A stretch of DNA of 64,000 bases from Sulfurospirillum multivorans DSM 12446 (GTDB taxonomy: Bacteria; Campylobacterota; Campylobacteria; Campylobacterales; Sulfurospirillaceae). The notes below the pieces were generated by a model, which made no database searches, had not been told where the DNA came from, and saw nothing but the letters and a program-made list of their open reading frames with translations. Where the stretch lies: positions 124,001 to 188,000 of the forward strand of contig NZ_CP007201.1 of assembly GCF_000568815.1 (NCBI RefSeq), given 5' to 3'. Position numbers and translations under genes: made by a program. Shown here piece after piece: positions 44,837-54,589 of this stretch. The first letter of the stretch is position 1. Every line of letters starts with the position of its first letter.

Positions 44837-45496
44837 TTATTTTCCATAATATCCTCCATTCAAAATAAGTCTATTGATTAATGAGTTCCACACAAAACTT
44901 ATATTTGTTATTGATATTCCATTTCTAACAGGGATAGCCATAACACCATCATTAAATCTAAGTAAAATATAACGTTCTATTTTGAAATTCAAAATAATAT
45001 AAAGACATTGCATTATCAACGTAATTCCTACATATAAAAAAGAAAAAAGCCAAGCCCAATGCTTTTTATCTCTTTCTTTAATATCAGTAATCCATATTTC
45101 ATCAGTCATCACAGAATAAGGAAAAAAACTCCAACTAACTTTTTCTATTTGAGTGTAAAAAAGTGTGTGAGTCTTTTTTTCACCTTTTTCTGTGATATAT
45201 TCATAAGCAATTTGATCTTTATTAAGTGTGATAAAAAGTTTATTTTTTATCAATCCAATGAGCATTTTTCCATGCCCTAAAAAACTCCAAAATAGACCAG
45301 AAATAAAAGTTCCTAAAGCCATTTTTCGATACAGCTCATTTAATGAATCTTCTTCTACTACTAAATTAGAACTGATACCCCAAGTAAAAAGAACTATCAA
45401 AATAATTCTTAGCATTAAATCAACTCTTAACAAATAATTGTTTTGAATTTGAAGAGGCAATATTTCTTCAGGAACACCTAATGCTGAATAGTTCAT
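44837..45496 (-). CDS. AT-rich membrane protein of unknown function
   Basis: The 219-residue protein has four likely helices, two near residues 25-45 and 60-80 and two near 145-175, with an intervening beta-rich region (LFITLNKDQIAYEYITEKGEKKTHTLFYT). Codon use is more AT-rich than that of its neighbours, and it adjoins the Bro-N gene, so it may have arrived with it. No family recognised. Confidence 0.6.
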   Translation of the reverse strand: MNYSALGVPEEILPLQIQNNYLLRVDLMLRIILIVLFTWGISSNLVVEEDSLNELYRKMALGTFISGLFWSFLGHGKMLIGLIKNKLFITLNKDQIAYEYITEKGEKKTHTLFYTQIEKVSWSFFPYSVMTDEIWITDIKERDKKHWAWLFSFLYVGITLIMQCLYIILNFKIERYILLRFNDGVMAIPVRNGISITNISFVWNSLINRLILNGGYYGK

Positions 45497-45526
45497 TTTA
45501 ACCTTTCATTTTTTTACATGTAAAGC

Positions 45527-46546
45527 TTACCCCATCGGGTATAAAATCTCTTTTTGCACCTTCTCACATTCGTTTAAAATTTCAGGGCTGAGTTTGAGTT
45601 CAAGCGCTTTAAAACTCTCTTCTAGCTGTGTGGCATAGCGCGCGCCGATGATGGTAGATGCTACAAAATCAAAGTGCATGCTCCACGCAATAGCGAGGGT
45701 GACAGGACTCATGCCGTATTTTTTGGCAATGTCGAGGTATTTGGCGGTTGCGCCGAGTGATTTTTCATTGACGAAGCGTTTATACATCGCTTTTTGTCTG
45801 GGTTCTTTTGCTTGAAGGTATTCGCCAAAACGACTTTTGGGGTCGATGAAGGCTTGATTGTATTTACCGCTCAAAACGCCTCCAGCCATCGGCGAGTAAG
45901 GAAGCAGTGAGACATTTTCTTTACGGCACACGTTGGAGAGTTCATCCAAAAAGCGAGGATTGAGCAGTGAAAAGTTGTTTTGGATCGACTCAAAGTGAGC
46001 GAGTTTTTCATACTGCGCAATCGTGTTGGATTTGGTCAGTCCATATGCGGTGTCATTGGATGTGCCGAGGTAGCGTACTTTTCCACTTTTGACCAGTTCA
46101 TCGAGTGCGCGCATCGACTCTTCTTTGGGAACAAGCTCATCGGGCCAATGCACTTGGTAAAGGTCGATGTAGTCCGTTTTAAGACGCTTCAAACTTCCTT
46201 CTATGGCTCGTTGAATGTGAAAACGATCGATCGCAGTGAGTCCATGACGAATCGGTGGAACAAACCAACCGTTCGCTGCACCTGCCATTTTGGTTGCTAA
46301 AATAATGCTTTCACGCGGTTTCGTCGCAAGCCACTCAGAAATAATTTTCTCAGTCTCCCCTGCATAATCACCACGAGGAGGAACGGGATACAGCTCTGCG
46401 GTATCAAAAAAATTGATACCACGATCGTACGCCGTGTCGAGGATTTTAAAGGATTCGGCTTTGTCGCTCCAGCTTCCAAAACTCATCGTTCCCATACAAA
46501 TAGGGGTTACTCTTAGTCCGCTTTTCCCAATGTAACGAAATTCCAT
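45527..46546 (-). CDS. Aldo/keto reductase
   Basis: A 339-residue NADPH-dependent (beta/alpha)8 oxidoreductase. The catalytic tetrad is visible: Asp in NFFDTAELYP near residue 48, Tyr in the same segment, Lys in ILATKMAG near residue 84, and His in YQVHWPDELVP near residue 131. Similar to Tas-like reductases; the substrate is unknown. Divergent from pyrC with about 80 bp between. Confidence 0.9.
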   Translation of the reverse strand: MEFRYIGKSGLRVTPICMGTMSFGSWSDKAESFKILDTAYDRGINFFDTAELYPVPPRGDYAGETEKIISEWLATKPRESIILATKMAGAANGWFVPPIRHGLTAIDRFHIQRAIEGSLKRLKTDYIDLYQVHWPDELVPKEESMRALDELVKSGKVRYLGTSNDTAYGLTKSNTIAQYEKLAHFESIQNNFSLLNPRFLDELSNVCRKENVSLLPYSPMAGGVLSGKYNQAFIDPKSRFGEYLQAKEPRQKAMYKRFVNEKSLGATAKYLDIAKKYGMSPVTLAIAWSMHFDFVASTIIGARYATQLEESFKALELKLSPEILNECEKVQKEILYPMG

Positions 46547-46598
46547 AGGTATGCCTTAACATTTTTGATGGAAGTATAACATTTTGGGCTTGCTTTGA

Positions 46599-46604
46599 TA
46601 TAAT
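46599..46604 (+). promoter_or_regulatory. -10 box of pyrC
   Basis: TATAAT in TTTGATATAATTAAAA, 22 bp before the pyrC start, in the divergent spacer with the aldo/keto reductase. Confidence 0.6.
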
Positions 46605-46626
46605 TAAAACCAAAAAGGCATGCGTA

Positions 46627-47634
46627 ATGACCCACACTCTGATTTCTCCTCTTGATATGCACCTGCATTTACGTGATGAAGCGATGCTCAAGGTGGTGGC
46701 ACCTTTGAGTGCGCACAGCTTTGTGGGTGGTATCATTATGCCCAATGTTGTTCCTCCTATTACGACCATTGAAGCAGTCATTGCCTATAAAGAGCGCATT
46801 ATGAGCGCCATTGGCAACAACGTGTTTGAGCCTTTGATGACACTTTTTTTTCGTTCGGATTACACGCGTGAATTTTTAGAAAAAGCGGCGTTACATGTAA
46901 AGGCGTTGAAGCTCTACCCTTCAGGCATTACGACCAATTCTGAAGGTGGTGTGGCGAGCATGGACATTGAAGTTTTGCGCCCTGTGTTAGACGCGATGAG
47001 CGATTTGGGACTGATTTTATGCGTGCACGGTGAGACCAATGGATTTGTGATGGATCGGGAAAAAGAGTTTGGCTCCATTTATGAAAGTCTAGCTTCGTCT
47101 TTTCCAAAACTGAAAATTGTGATGGAACACATCACCACCAAAGAGAGCGTGGCGCTTTTAGACCGATATGAAAATCTTTATGCCACGATTACACTCCACC
47201 ATCTTTTAATTACGTTGGATGATGTCGCAGGTGGCATGCTTCAGCCGCATCTTTTCTGTAAACCGATTGCGAAGCGTTATGAAGACAGAGACGCACTTTT
47301 ACATGTAAGCCTTAAAGCCCATCCTAAAGTGATGTTTGGAAGTGATTCTGCTCCACATCCGATTCATAAGAAAGAGTGCTGTGGCTGTGCAGCGGGTGTT
47401 TTCACAGCACCCATCGCACTACAGGCGTTGGTTGAACTCTTTGACAAACATAACGCCTTAGCAAACCTACAAGCGTTTGTGAGTAACACTGCACAAACCA
47501 TTTATGGCTATAAAGCCCCACATAAAGAGGTTGTTTTAGAAAAAACACCCTTTGTAGTAACACACAGTTATGGTGACGTTGTTCCTATGTTTGCAAACGA
47601 AACATTAGCTTGGAGTATCAAACATGTCCTATAA
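46627..47634 (+). CDS. pyrC: Dihydroorotase
   Basis: PyrC cyclises carbamoyl-aspartate in pyrimidine synthesis. The 335-residue, E. coli-type enzyme has the metal-binding MHLHLRD near residue 12, the carbamylated lysine region ALKLYPSG near residue 96, and the catalytic Asp in [10 protein letters not shown] near residue 240. Two TTACATGTAA copies both read Leu-His-Val. It overlaps the next response regulator by 11 bp. Confidence 0.95.
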   Translation: MTHTLISPLDMHLHLRDEAMLKVVAPLSAHSFVGGIIMPNVVPPITTIEAVIAYKERIMSAIGNNVFEPLMTLFFRSDYTREFLEKAALHVKALKLYPSGITTNSEGGVASMDIEVLRPVLDAMSDLGLILCVHGETNGFVMDREKEFGSIYESLASSFPKLKIVMEHITTKESVALLDRYENLYATITLHHLLITLDDVAGGMLQPHLFCKPIAKRYEDRDALLHVSLKAHPKVMFGSDSAPHPIHKKECCGCAAGVFTAPIALQALVELFDKHNALANLQAFVSNTAQTIYGYKAPHKEVVLEKTPFVVTHSYGDVVPMFANETLAWSIKHVL

Positions 47635-48289
47635 AATTCTCATCTTAGAAGATAACACACTACTGCTGCAAACACTCGAAGATTTTTTGAGCGGGCATGG
47701 GTACGAATGTACGTTGGTGAAAAGTGGCGAAGAAGCGCTGAAACAGTGTTATGAACATAAATTTGATCTCTATCTTTTAGATGTCAAAGTGCCAGATATG
47801 AACGGATTTGACTTCTTAAAAGAGCTTCGCGCTGCTGGGGATCGCACGCCTGCTATTTTTGTGACATCACTCAATGATCAAGAGAGCCTTGCGAAAGGTT
47901 TTATGTTGGGTGGGGATGACTACATCAAAAAACCGTTTGATTTGGAAGAGGTATTGCTGCGCATTAAAGCGTTGCTAGCGCGTGCAAAAGGGATTGTGGA
48001 TGATTGGCTAAGCATCGATGAAGCGTATAAACTCAATCTTGCGCGCAAACGTCTTTTTTGCAATAAAGAGGAACTTGATATTAACCTCAAAGATTTTGAA
48101 CTGCTTTATTTACTGGTTAAAGAGCGCGGAAACGTGGTCACTAAAGAGATGATTCATGAGCGCCTTTGGAGCAGTAGTGAAGAGATTAATGAGGGTTCTA
48201 TTCGTGTCTATATCAATAATCTTAAAAAGATTTTTGGTAAAGAAGTCATCGTCAATATTCGAGGAATTGGGTATCGTTTTGAGAAGTAG
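47624..48289 (+). CDS. OmpR-family response regulator
   Basis: A 221-residue regulator with [19 protein letters not shown], phosphoacceptor Asp in [13 protein letters not shown] near residue 51, and [12 protein letters not shown] near residue 100. The winged helix ends [29 protein letters not shown]. Sequence and domain layout are close to the regulator at 26704. It overlaps pyrC, which is an unusual partner. Confidence 0.92.
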   Translation: MSYKILILEDNTLLLQTLEDFLSGHGYECTLVKSGEEALKQCYEHKFDLYLLDVKVPDMNGFDFLKELRAAGDRTPAIFVTSLNDQESLAKGFMLGGDDYIKKPFDLEEVLLRIKALLARAKGIVDDWLSIDEAYKLNLARKRLFCNKEELDINLKDFELLYLLVKERGNVVTKEMIHERLWSSSEEINEGSIRVYINNLKKIFGKEVIVNIRGIGYRFEK

Positions 48290-49124
48290 TGGTCGTTATT
48301 TTTTAGTGAGGACTATTATAGGGCTGAGTCTAGGTTTGTTTGTTTCCATGACATTTACAGCGGTATTGTGTTTTTGGATTGATTCATGGGCTTGGATATT
48401 AGGTTTAAGCATTGTATTTGCCACGATTGTTGGTTATGTAACGGTAACATCGTGTCTCTCTACGCTTTTGAAAACCAACCGTTTTTTAGATATTTTACTC
48501 AAAGACACACTCCATGAGCTCAATATCCCTCTTTCTGTCATCAATGCCAATCTGCAGATGCTTCAAGCTGATGAACAAGATGAAAAGAGGCTCAAACGTT
48601 TAGGGCGTATTGATTTGGCGAGTAAAGATCTGTATGCGCTTTACAAAGAGGTGGATTATTACATCAAAAAAGAGATTCAAGAAGATGTTCGCGAGAAGTT
48701 TTACCTTGATGAGCTCATTGTAAGCGTTGTTGAAAAACAACAGGAGATGGCGGAAGGTGTTGCCATCATCCAGACTCTTTTACATGTAGAGATTTTTGCC
48801 GATAAGCACGGCTTCGCCAAAGTCATTTCAAACCTTGTACATAATGCGTTGAAATACAATAAAGATCATAATGAGATTCATATTTTTCAAGAAAAAGAGA
48901 ATCTTATCATTAAAGATCAAGGGTTAGGTATGAGTGAAGCAGAGCTCTTTTTGGCGTTTGATCGCTACTACCAAGCCGATACAACCAAAGAGGGATATGG
49001 CATAGGGTTGAGTCTTGTTAAAGCTTATTGCGATGAGTTTAAGATTACCATGCGGATCCATTCTCAAAAAAATGTGGGCACCGAAGTCATCTTGGATATT
49101 TCACATCTTCTGAATAAAAAATGA
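48279..49124 (+). CDS. Sensor histidine kinase
   Basis: The frame is open from 48156, but that overlaps most of the upstream regulator. TTG at 48279 (or 48267) is proposed, giving about 281 residues with two N-terminal membrane helices and almost no periplasmic loop. The HisKA box is DTLHELNIPLSVINANLQML near residue 72, the N-box SNLVHNALKYN near residue 183 and the G-box GYGIGLSLVKAY near residue 234. The tiny sensor part suggests membrane-intrinsic or partner-mediated sensing. Pairs with the regulator at 47624. Confidence 0.8.
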   Translation: MRSSGRYFLVRTIIGLSLGLFVSMTFTAVLCFWIDSWAWILGLSIVFATIVGYVTVTSCLSTLLKTNRFLDILLKDTLHELNIPLSVINANLQMLQADEQDEKRLKRLGRIDLASKDLYALYKEVDYYIKKEIQEDVREKFYLDELIVSVVEKQQEMAEGVAIIQTLLHVEIFADKHGFAKVISNLVHNALKYNKDHNEIHIFQEKENLIIKDQGLGMSEAELFLAFDRYYQADTTKEGYGIGLSLVKAYCDEFKITMRIHSQKNVGTEVILDISHLLNKK

Positions 49125-49130
49125 TATAAT
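49125..49130 (+). promoter_or_regulatory. -10 box of the PilZ-domain gene
   Basis: TATAAT immediately after the kinase stop, 33 bp before the next start. Confidence 0.55.
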
Positions 49131-49163
49131 CAAGCCAAAATCAACAATCAACGGGACATTACG

Positions 49164-50318
49164 ATGGAAAAAGAAGTTATCTCCTCCAGCGACAAAGAGA
49201 AATTTTTAGCTGCTTCTGCACTTTTTTTGAAAGAGTTTGAGCTCTCTTTTACAGAATATTTTACCTGCTTGTGCATGAATTACGCTAAGGCTGTGAGTAA
49301 GGATGAGGCAAAAGAGATCGCCTTAACGATTTATCACGGGCTTTTTAAGTGTGATTATGACATTGAAGAAATCAGAGAAGATCTTTTTGTCCGTATGGGG
49401 CATGATGGTGTTATGATTGGTTTTTTGATCAATCGCATTCTTTTTTATGTGATTGAAAACTATCTCTCTTTTGTGCGGAAACAAGAGATTGATTCACAAG
49501 TGGAACTTTTGATTGGGTGTGTGAGTCATTTTATCCATGTCATTGAAAGTGAAGTAATGCCTAAAGTGTGCAATGCCACAGCTGCTTTTGATGTCAGTTT
49601 TAGCAGTGATGTGATGTTTACCCCCACCAACAATATTATTGAAGCCTTTCATACGATGCGAGACGATAATCAAAGCGTTACCTTTCTGAACCTCTATAAA
49701 GGTGTTCCGATCAGTTCTGAAGCGAGTATTGTCGAGATTGAGGGTGAGCAAGTAACCTTTCGCATCGATAAATTGCAAGAGATTGCGATGAAATTAGATG
49801 CGCAAGCGTTCATTGTCAAAAATAACTATTTTAATAAACACCTCAAAGCGGACATCGTTCACAGCGATTTTCAAAACAATACGGTGGTGTTAAAAAACTT
49901 TATTTATCTTTTAAATATGCCTGCACTGCAACGTGAGTTTATTCGCGTCCATCCGGATATTATCGCCAATGTTTATCTGCATCAGTTTGACAATATGCAA
50001 ACCATAGGGCGTTTGTATGATCTCTCTATGAACGGTTTAGGTGTTGTGAGTAGTGAGAATAATGGTATTTTTGTAGGTGCAAAAGTCTTGGTTGCGTTTG
50101 AACTTAACAGCGCTTCCATTTCTTCTGTGAAGGGAGATAAAAAGATTGAAGTTCAAGGTGAAGTCATTAATGTGATTGAGTATAAGGACTCTTACCGCTA
50201 TTGTATGCGTATTGTTCCCAATCGCGAGATGAGTGACAAGATTCTGCACTATATTACTAAACGTGAGCGTGAAATTTTAGAAGATCTCAATAATGAATTA
50301 AACGAATACAGGGTGTGA
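49164..50318 (+). CDS. PilZ-domain protein (putative c-di-GMP receptor)
   Basis: The 384-residue protein has a helical N-terminal half of unknown fold. Residues 250-365 form a YcgR-like/PilZ domain with the cyclic di-GMP-binding motifs REFIRVHP near residue 254 (R-x-x-x-R-like) and DLSMNGLGV near residue 287 (D-x-S-x-x-G). It would act as a cyclic di-GMP effector in motility or adhesion; the truncated HD-GYP enzyme in the window belongs to the same signalling network. Confidence 0.85.
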   Translation: MEKEVISSSDKEKFLAASALFLKEFELSFTEYFTCLCMNYAKAVSKDEAKEIALTIYHGLFKCDYDIEEIREDLFVRMGHDGVMIGFLINRILFYVIENYLSFVRKQEIDSQVELLIGCVSHFIHVIESEVMPKVCNATAAFDVSFSSDVMFTPTNNIIEAFHTMRDDNQSVTFLNLYKGVPISSEASIVEIEGEQVTFRIDKLQEIAMKLDAQAFIVKNNYFNKHLKADIVHSDFQNNTVVLKNFIYLLNMPALQREFIRVHPDIIANVYLHQFDNMQTIGRLYDLSMNGLGVVSSENNGIFVGAKVLVAFELNSASISSVKGDKKIEVQGEVINVIEYKDSYRYCMRIVPNREMSDKILHYITKREREILEDLNNELNEYRV

Positions 50319-50338
50319 TGGCACGTAAGCTTTGGTGC

Positions 50339-51304
50339 TTACATACCACCTTGTTTTTTCATTTTCATTTCGATTTTATGTCCGAGTACTGAGAGTAAAA
50401 ATGTAATTGCAAAATAGACTGCTGCAATAATAAGCCATGTTTCAAAGGGTGAAAAGGTGTTAGCAACGATCTCGCGGCCTACTTTGGTTAGATCGGTTAT
50501 GGAGATAACAGAGACGAGTGAAGAGTCCTTAACAAGCGCGATCATCTCTCCTACTAAGGTTGGGAGGGCACGTTTCAGTGCTTGAGGCATAATAATATAA
50601 ATCATCGTTTGCGTATAGTTCATACCCAAAGATTTTGCAGCTTCATATTGCCCTTTATCGATGGATTGAATCGCACCTCGTAAAACTTCAGCTATGTAAG
50701 CTCCAAAGAAGAGTCCGAGTGATATGGCACCTGCTAGAAAGCGTTCAAGCTCAAAGATTGTAGCAATAATAAAATAGAAGATAAAAATTTGAACCAGAAG
50801 AGGCGTTCCTCTGATGACTGCAATGTAAACGGTTGCAATATCTTTTAAAAATTGGTAATTCGAGATACGCATAAAGGCAAGCAGTGTGCCTATCGAAAAG
50901 GCTAAGATCGCAGCAAGACCTGAGATCTCAAGTGTTACAATTAAGCCCTCAAGCAAAGGTCCCATTTGCATGGATGTTTTTTTAGCAAGGGTATCATTTT
51001 CATAAACACTATCACCCTCTTTGACACTCAAAGAGTACCCTGAGTCAATGGTAACCTCTTTGCTGTCATCACGTCCTTGAATAACCAGTGCAGATCCTCG
51101 CACTTGGATGACGCCATCAAGCGGTGCTGTAATAGTCTCTGTTTTTTCATAGGCAAAGTATTGTGGTACGCTCGTCCACTTCCAAATGTAGTTCATGTTA
51201 GAAGCTGCTGTAAAGAGCAAGTAGCCAAATGTAACATAAAAAGCAACGGCCACAAAGTGACCGAATGCTTTATTATGCAAAAGATTTTGTTTTGTCTTTG
51301 CCAC
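50339..51304 (-). CDS. Polar amino-acid ABC transporter permease with an extra domain
   Basis: The 321-residue permease has the HisM-type EAA loop (EVLRGAIQSIDKGQYEAAKSLGMN near residue 208). Between its first helix (residues 10-35) and the rest it carries about 80 residues reading TITAPLDGVIQV...VKEGDSVYENDTLAKK, resembling a biotinyl/lipoyl-like barrel and probably periplasmic. This insert is absent from ordinary permeases (220-250 residues). Works with the following binding protein and ATPase genes. Confidence 0.87.
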   Translation of the reverse strand: MAKTKQNLLHNKAFGHFVAVAFYVTFGYLLFTAASNMNYIWKWTSVPQYFAYEKTETITAPLDGVIQVRGSALVIQGRDDSKEVTIDSGYSLSVKEGDSVYENDTLAKKTSMQMGPLLEGLIVTLEISGLAAILAFSIGTLLAFMRISNYQFLKDIATVYIAVIRGTPLLVQIFIFYFIIATIFELERFLAGAISLGLFFGAYIAEVLRGAIQSIDKGQYEAAKSLGMNYTQTMIYIIMPQALKRALPTLVGEMIALVKDSSLVSVISITDLTKVGREIVANTFSPFETWLIIAAVYFAITFLLSVLGHKIEMKMKKQGGM

Positions 51305-51307
51305 TGC

Positions 51308-52108
51308 TTACATTACCTTTTTTTGCCAAGCGGTATCTGCAAACCATCTGTCATAGATTTTTTTGTACGTACCATCATTTTTTGCTTGATTTAGGAAGTT
51401 GTTGAGCCAGTTAAGAAAATCTGGATCGCCTTTACGAATGGCAAAACCAAGAGGTTCATAGGTAAGTTCATCACTTAGGTGTGCTAATTTATCGGCACCT
51501 TTTTCAGCGAAGAAGATAGCATTGTAAGGTTTGTCATAGACCATTCCATCTGCATTGCCATTAAGCACTTCTTGTGCAGCATCTGCTTCTGTCTCAAAGG
51601 TTCTGATTTTTGCTTTTTTAAACATTTTACGTGTTGCGATTTCGCCGGTTACACCGATTTTTGTGACGATGGTGTATTCTGGTTTATCCAAATCACTCCA
51701 TTTTTTACCCGCATGTTTTTTGCTAGCAAGAATGGTTTGACCCACACTGATGTAAGGATCAGCAAAGTTGATTTTGAGGTTTCTCTCTTGAGTAATCGTC
51801 ATACCCGACATAATGATGTCATATTTGCCTGTCAAAAGTCCTGCAATAATGCCATCCCATGCGGTTGGAACCAGTTGGAGTTTGACACCCATTGCTTTTG
51901 CCATTTCATTCGCCATATCAACATCAAAACCGATGATGTTTCCTTGTTTGTCTTTCATCTCAAATGGCATATAACCAGGCTCCAAGCCTACCGTTAAAAC
52001 CCCTTTTTGCACGATGCTGTTGAGGGTTGATTTTTGCCATAGGTTGATATCATCAGCCATAGCGTTAATGCCTAGCATTACAAGTAATGCTGCTAAAAGT
52101 TTTTTCAT
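51308..52108 (-). CDS. Amino-acid ABC transporter substrate-binding protein
   Basis: A 266-residue protein with a signal peptide (LLAALLVMLGINAMA) and an SBP_bac_3 fold: GVLTVGLEPGYMPFEMKDKQGNIIGFDVDMANEM near residue 36 and FADPYISVGQTIL near residue 115. The arginine near GMTITQERNLKINF fits an amino-acid carboxylate contact. Ligand unknown. Confidence 0.9.
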   Translation of the reverse strand: MKKLLAALLVMLGINAMADDINLWQKSTLNSIVQKGVLTVGLEPGYMPFEMKDKQGNIIGFDVDMANEMAKAMGVKLQLVPTAWDGIIAGLLTGKYDIIMSGMTITQERNLKINFADPYISVGQTILASKKHAGKKWSDLDKPEYTIVTKIGVTGEIATRKMFKKAKIRTFETEADAAQEVLNGNADGMVYDKPYNAIFFAEKGADKLAHLSDELTYEPLGFAIRKGDPDFLNWLNNFLNQAKNDGTYKKIYDRWFADTAWQKKVM

Positions 52109-52132
52109 TGCTACTCCTTAAAGATTTGGGTT

Positions 52133-52873
52133 TTAGTGTGTTAAGATCTCTTGTAAAAATTTTTGAGCACGTTCTGTTTTGGGGTTGGCAAAAAAAGCTT
52201 CAGGGGTTGCCTCTTCTATAATAACACCCTCGTCCATAAAGACGATGCGATCGCTCACTTCTTTGGCAAAACCCATTTCATGCGTCACACAAACAATCGT
52301 ATAGTTCTCATGGGCAAGTTCGCGCATAACATCCAAAACACCACCGATCATCTCAGGATCAAGCGCACTGGTTGGTTCATCAAAGAGGATAATTTTAGGC
52401 TTCATTGCAAGCGTTCTCGCAATGGCAACGCGCTGTTTTTGCCCACCACTCAGCTCATTTGGGTAACCTTCTGCTTTATGCACCAGTCCAACACGCTCCA
52501 ATAATTTAAGCGCTGCTTCGTTGGCATCGTGTTTGCTCATCCCTTTAACTTTACGTTGAGCGATGGTAATGTTCTCCAGAATCGTTAAATGGGGGAAAAG
52601 ATTGAAGTGCTGAAAGACCATTCCTGTCTCAGCACGCACTTGGTTGACGTTGGTTTTTCGATCGTAAAGATTGTAGTCGTCGATGACAATTTCACCACTA
52701 TCAATCTCTTCAAGTTTATTCATACAGCGAATAAGCGTTGATTTGCCACTGCCACTAGGACCGCAAATGACAACGATTTCACCTTCGGTAACAGAAAAAT
52801 TAATATTTTTAAGCACATGAAACGCGTCATAATATTTATTGACATTTTCCATGCGCACGATCGCTTGACTCAT
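52133..52873 (-). CDS. Amino-acid ABC transporter ATP-binding protein (GlnQ-like)
   Basis: A 246-residue ATPase with [13 protein letters not shown] near residue 38, the signature [17 protein letters not shown] near residue 140, [13 protein letters not shown] near residue 160 and the switch His in CVTHEMGF near residue 198. First gene of the three-gene importer. Its leader is the structured element at 52891-53017. Confidence 0.92.
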   Translation of the reverse strand: MSQAIVRMENVNKYYDAFHVLKNINFSVTEGEIVVICGPSGSGKSTLIRCMNKLEEIDSGEIVIDDYNLYDRKTNVNQVRAETGMVFQHFNLFPHLTILENITIAQRKVKGMSKHDANEAALKLLERVGLVHKAEGYPNELSGGQKQRVAIARTLAMKPKIILFDEPTSALDPEMIGGVLDVMRELAHENYTIVCVTHEMGFAKEVSDRIVFMDEGVIIEEATPEAFFANPKTERAQKFLQEILTH

Positions 52874-52890
52874 TCAAACCTTTCATTTAA

Positions 52891-53017
52891 AAGGGTTCGT
52901 GTAGAACTCTTTTTATTACGGCTTTTAGGTAAAGCCTAAAAACCTACGCTAAGCCACGGTAGCACTAAAGCTTGCCTCTGCAGAGGCAGAAGACTTTTGC
53001 CGTTTTGCAAGAAGTCT
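52891..53017 (-). repeat. Structured leader-like element, copy B (upstream of the glnQ-like gene)
   Basis: On the minus strand it opens with AGACTTCTTGCAAAAC, identical to copy A. A GCCTCTGCAGAGGC hairpin, CGTAG, a TTTTTAGG/CCTAAAAG hairpin and GAGTTC/GAACCC follow, ending 17 bp before the glnQ-like start. A TACAAT -10 box at 53038-53043 would put the transcript start about 14 nt before it, so it occupies the whole leader. Confidence 0.7.
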
Positions 53018-53037
53018 ATTACGTGGCGTTGCGCATA

Positions 53038-53043
53038 ATTGTA
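53038..53043 (-). promoter_or_regulatory. -10 box of the amino-acid transporter operon
   Basis: TACAAT on the minus strand, placed so that the structured element forms the 5' untranslated leader. Confidence 0.5.
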
Positions 53044-53165
53044 GCAGTAGAATATAAAAGTAAGATAAAGGAGTTTTTACATGTAAAAAAGCGCAAAAAT
53101 CTTTGTGATTAGTAAAAATATAGACACTTTTTTACCTCAAAAAGGCATGGCAGAGCATGTAAAAG

Positions 53166-53480
53166 CTATTTTTGCAATTTAGAGACATAGGTTGCTATGT
53201 CTTGAAGATCTTGTAGATTCATATTTTTAACCTGTTTGGACATGACCAACGAGGTTCCATGGGTTTTAAATTCGGTCTCTTTATAATATTTAAGGCTTTC
53301 CACCAGCACTTCAGCATCTTGACCTGCAATGATACCACTTTTACCAAAGGCTTTATTGCGTCCATCGGCTCCATGACAGCCTGCACATTGTTTAAAAAGT
53401 ACCTCACCGTTGTTCGCGGCATGTAAAAATGAGCAGAGTAAAAAAAGAGAAAGAAGGGAGATTTTAATGTGTTGTACCAT
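53166..53480 (-). CDS. Small monoheme cytochrome c (c553 type)
   Basis: A 104-residue protein with a signal peptide (ISLLSLFLLCSFLHA), CAGCHGADG near residue 31 and LVMSKQVKNMNLQDL near residue 78 as the probable methionine ligand site. Clearly paralogous to the cytochrome at 24855. Periplasmic electron carrier. Confidence 0.88.
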   Translation of the reverse strand: MVQHIKISLLSLFLLCSFLHAANNGEVLFKQCAGCHGADGRNKAFGKSGIIAGQDAEVLVESLKYYKETEFKTHGTSLVMSKQVKNMNLQDLQDIATYVSKLQK

Positions 53481-53665
53481 AACCCAAAGCCTCCAAAAAT
53501 TAAATAGTCATAAAAATATTTTACTAGGTTTGGATTATAGCATGTTCTGACAAATGAGGTAAAGGAAATTTTCTGAAGCAGAAAAATTTTGAGCGTAGGT
53601 ATTCGGTATTTCACATGTCATTGTGATACAATGCCGATTTTATCTATGGTATGAGGTGTGTGGTG

Positions 53666-54568
53666 ATGAATCATAAATTGCGAGAATTGGGTGCAGATTT
53701 TTTACTTTTAATGGTGGCTGTGGCATGGGGAAGTACCTTTTTTGTGGTACAAGCTGCGGTCAATGAAACACCGGTGTACACTTTTCTATTTTGGCGCTTT
53801 TTCTTAGCCGGCCTTTTGATGGCACTCATTTCATTTAAACACCTGCATTTGATCAATAAAGAGGTTTTAAAAGCGGGAATGCTTTTGGGTCTTTTTATGT
53901 TTTTAGGCTACGCGTTTCAAACCTTTGCACTCACCTATACCTACTCTTCAACGGTTGGCTTTATCACGGGGCTGAGTGTGATTGTGGTTCCTTTTGCTTC
54001 GTATCTTATTTTTAAACATAAAGCTTCAGTTTTCTCCTCTTTAGGGGCGATTGTGGCAGCCATTGGGCTCTATTTTTTAACGCTTAACAGTGAAATTGGA
54101 CTCTCTTTAGGCGAATTGTACGCCTTCATCTGTGCGATGATGTTTGCACTGCATATCGTCTTTACGGGGCATCTTTCCCGAAAGCACAATGTCTATCTTT
54201 TGGTCACCATTCAATTTTTAACCGTGGGCATCTGCTCTTTGATGGGAGGTCTTTTCTTGGAAGGTTCTATCGTTCCGCCTCAAATGGATCTGCTTTTTAT
54301 CAATGCTATTGCGATTACGGTTATTTTTGCGACAATTTTTGCCTTTTGGGTTCAAACGGCGATGCAACGTTTTACAACCGCGGCTAAAACAGCGATTATC
54401 TTTACGATGGAGCCTGTGAGTGCGGGGATTTTTGGCTACTATTTTGCGAACGAGCTTTTAAGCTTTTCTCAAATGTGTGGTGCTGTGATGATTTTGTGCG
54501 GCATGGTGATTGCAGAACTAGGCTCTTACTTTATCGAACAGTACCGAAGACGAAAGAGTAGACTTTAA
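53666..54568 (+). CDS. EamA/DMT-family transporter
   Basis: A 300-residue protein with ten membrane helices and two EamA repeats; LLLMVAVAWGSTFFVVQAAV near residue 12 is typical. The ATG at 53666 is chosen over 53651. Substrate not deducible; such proteins often export amino acids or metabolites. Converges with the zinc permease. Confidence 0.85.
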   Translation: MNHKLRELGADFLLLMVAVAWGSTFFVVQAAVNETPVYTFLFWRFFLAGLLMALISFKHLHLINKEVLKAGMLLGLFMFLGYAFQTFALTYTYSSTVGFITGLSVIVVPFASYLIFKHKASVFSSLGAIVAAIGLYFLTLNSEIGLSLGELYAFICAMMFALHIVFTGHLSRKHNVYLLVTIQFLTVGICSLMGGLFLEGSIVPPQMDLLFINAIAITVIFATIFAFWVQTAMQRFTTAAKTAIIFTMEPVSAGIFGYYFANELLSFSQMCGAVMILCGMVIAELGSYFIEQYRRRKSRL

Positions 54569-54589
54569 TTAGAATTCGTAACACGTGTT

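Noticed and set aside
53018-53165. Small gene between the structured element and the cytochrome c gene
   Set aside because: Only short unsupported frames are present; the stretch holds a promoter box and one TTACATGTAA copy.
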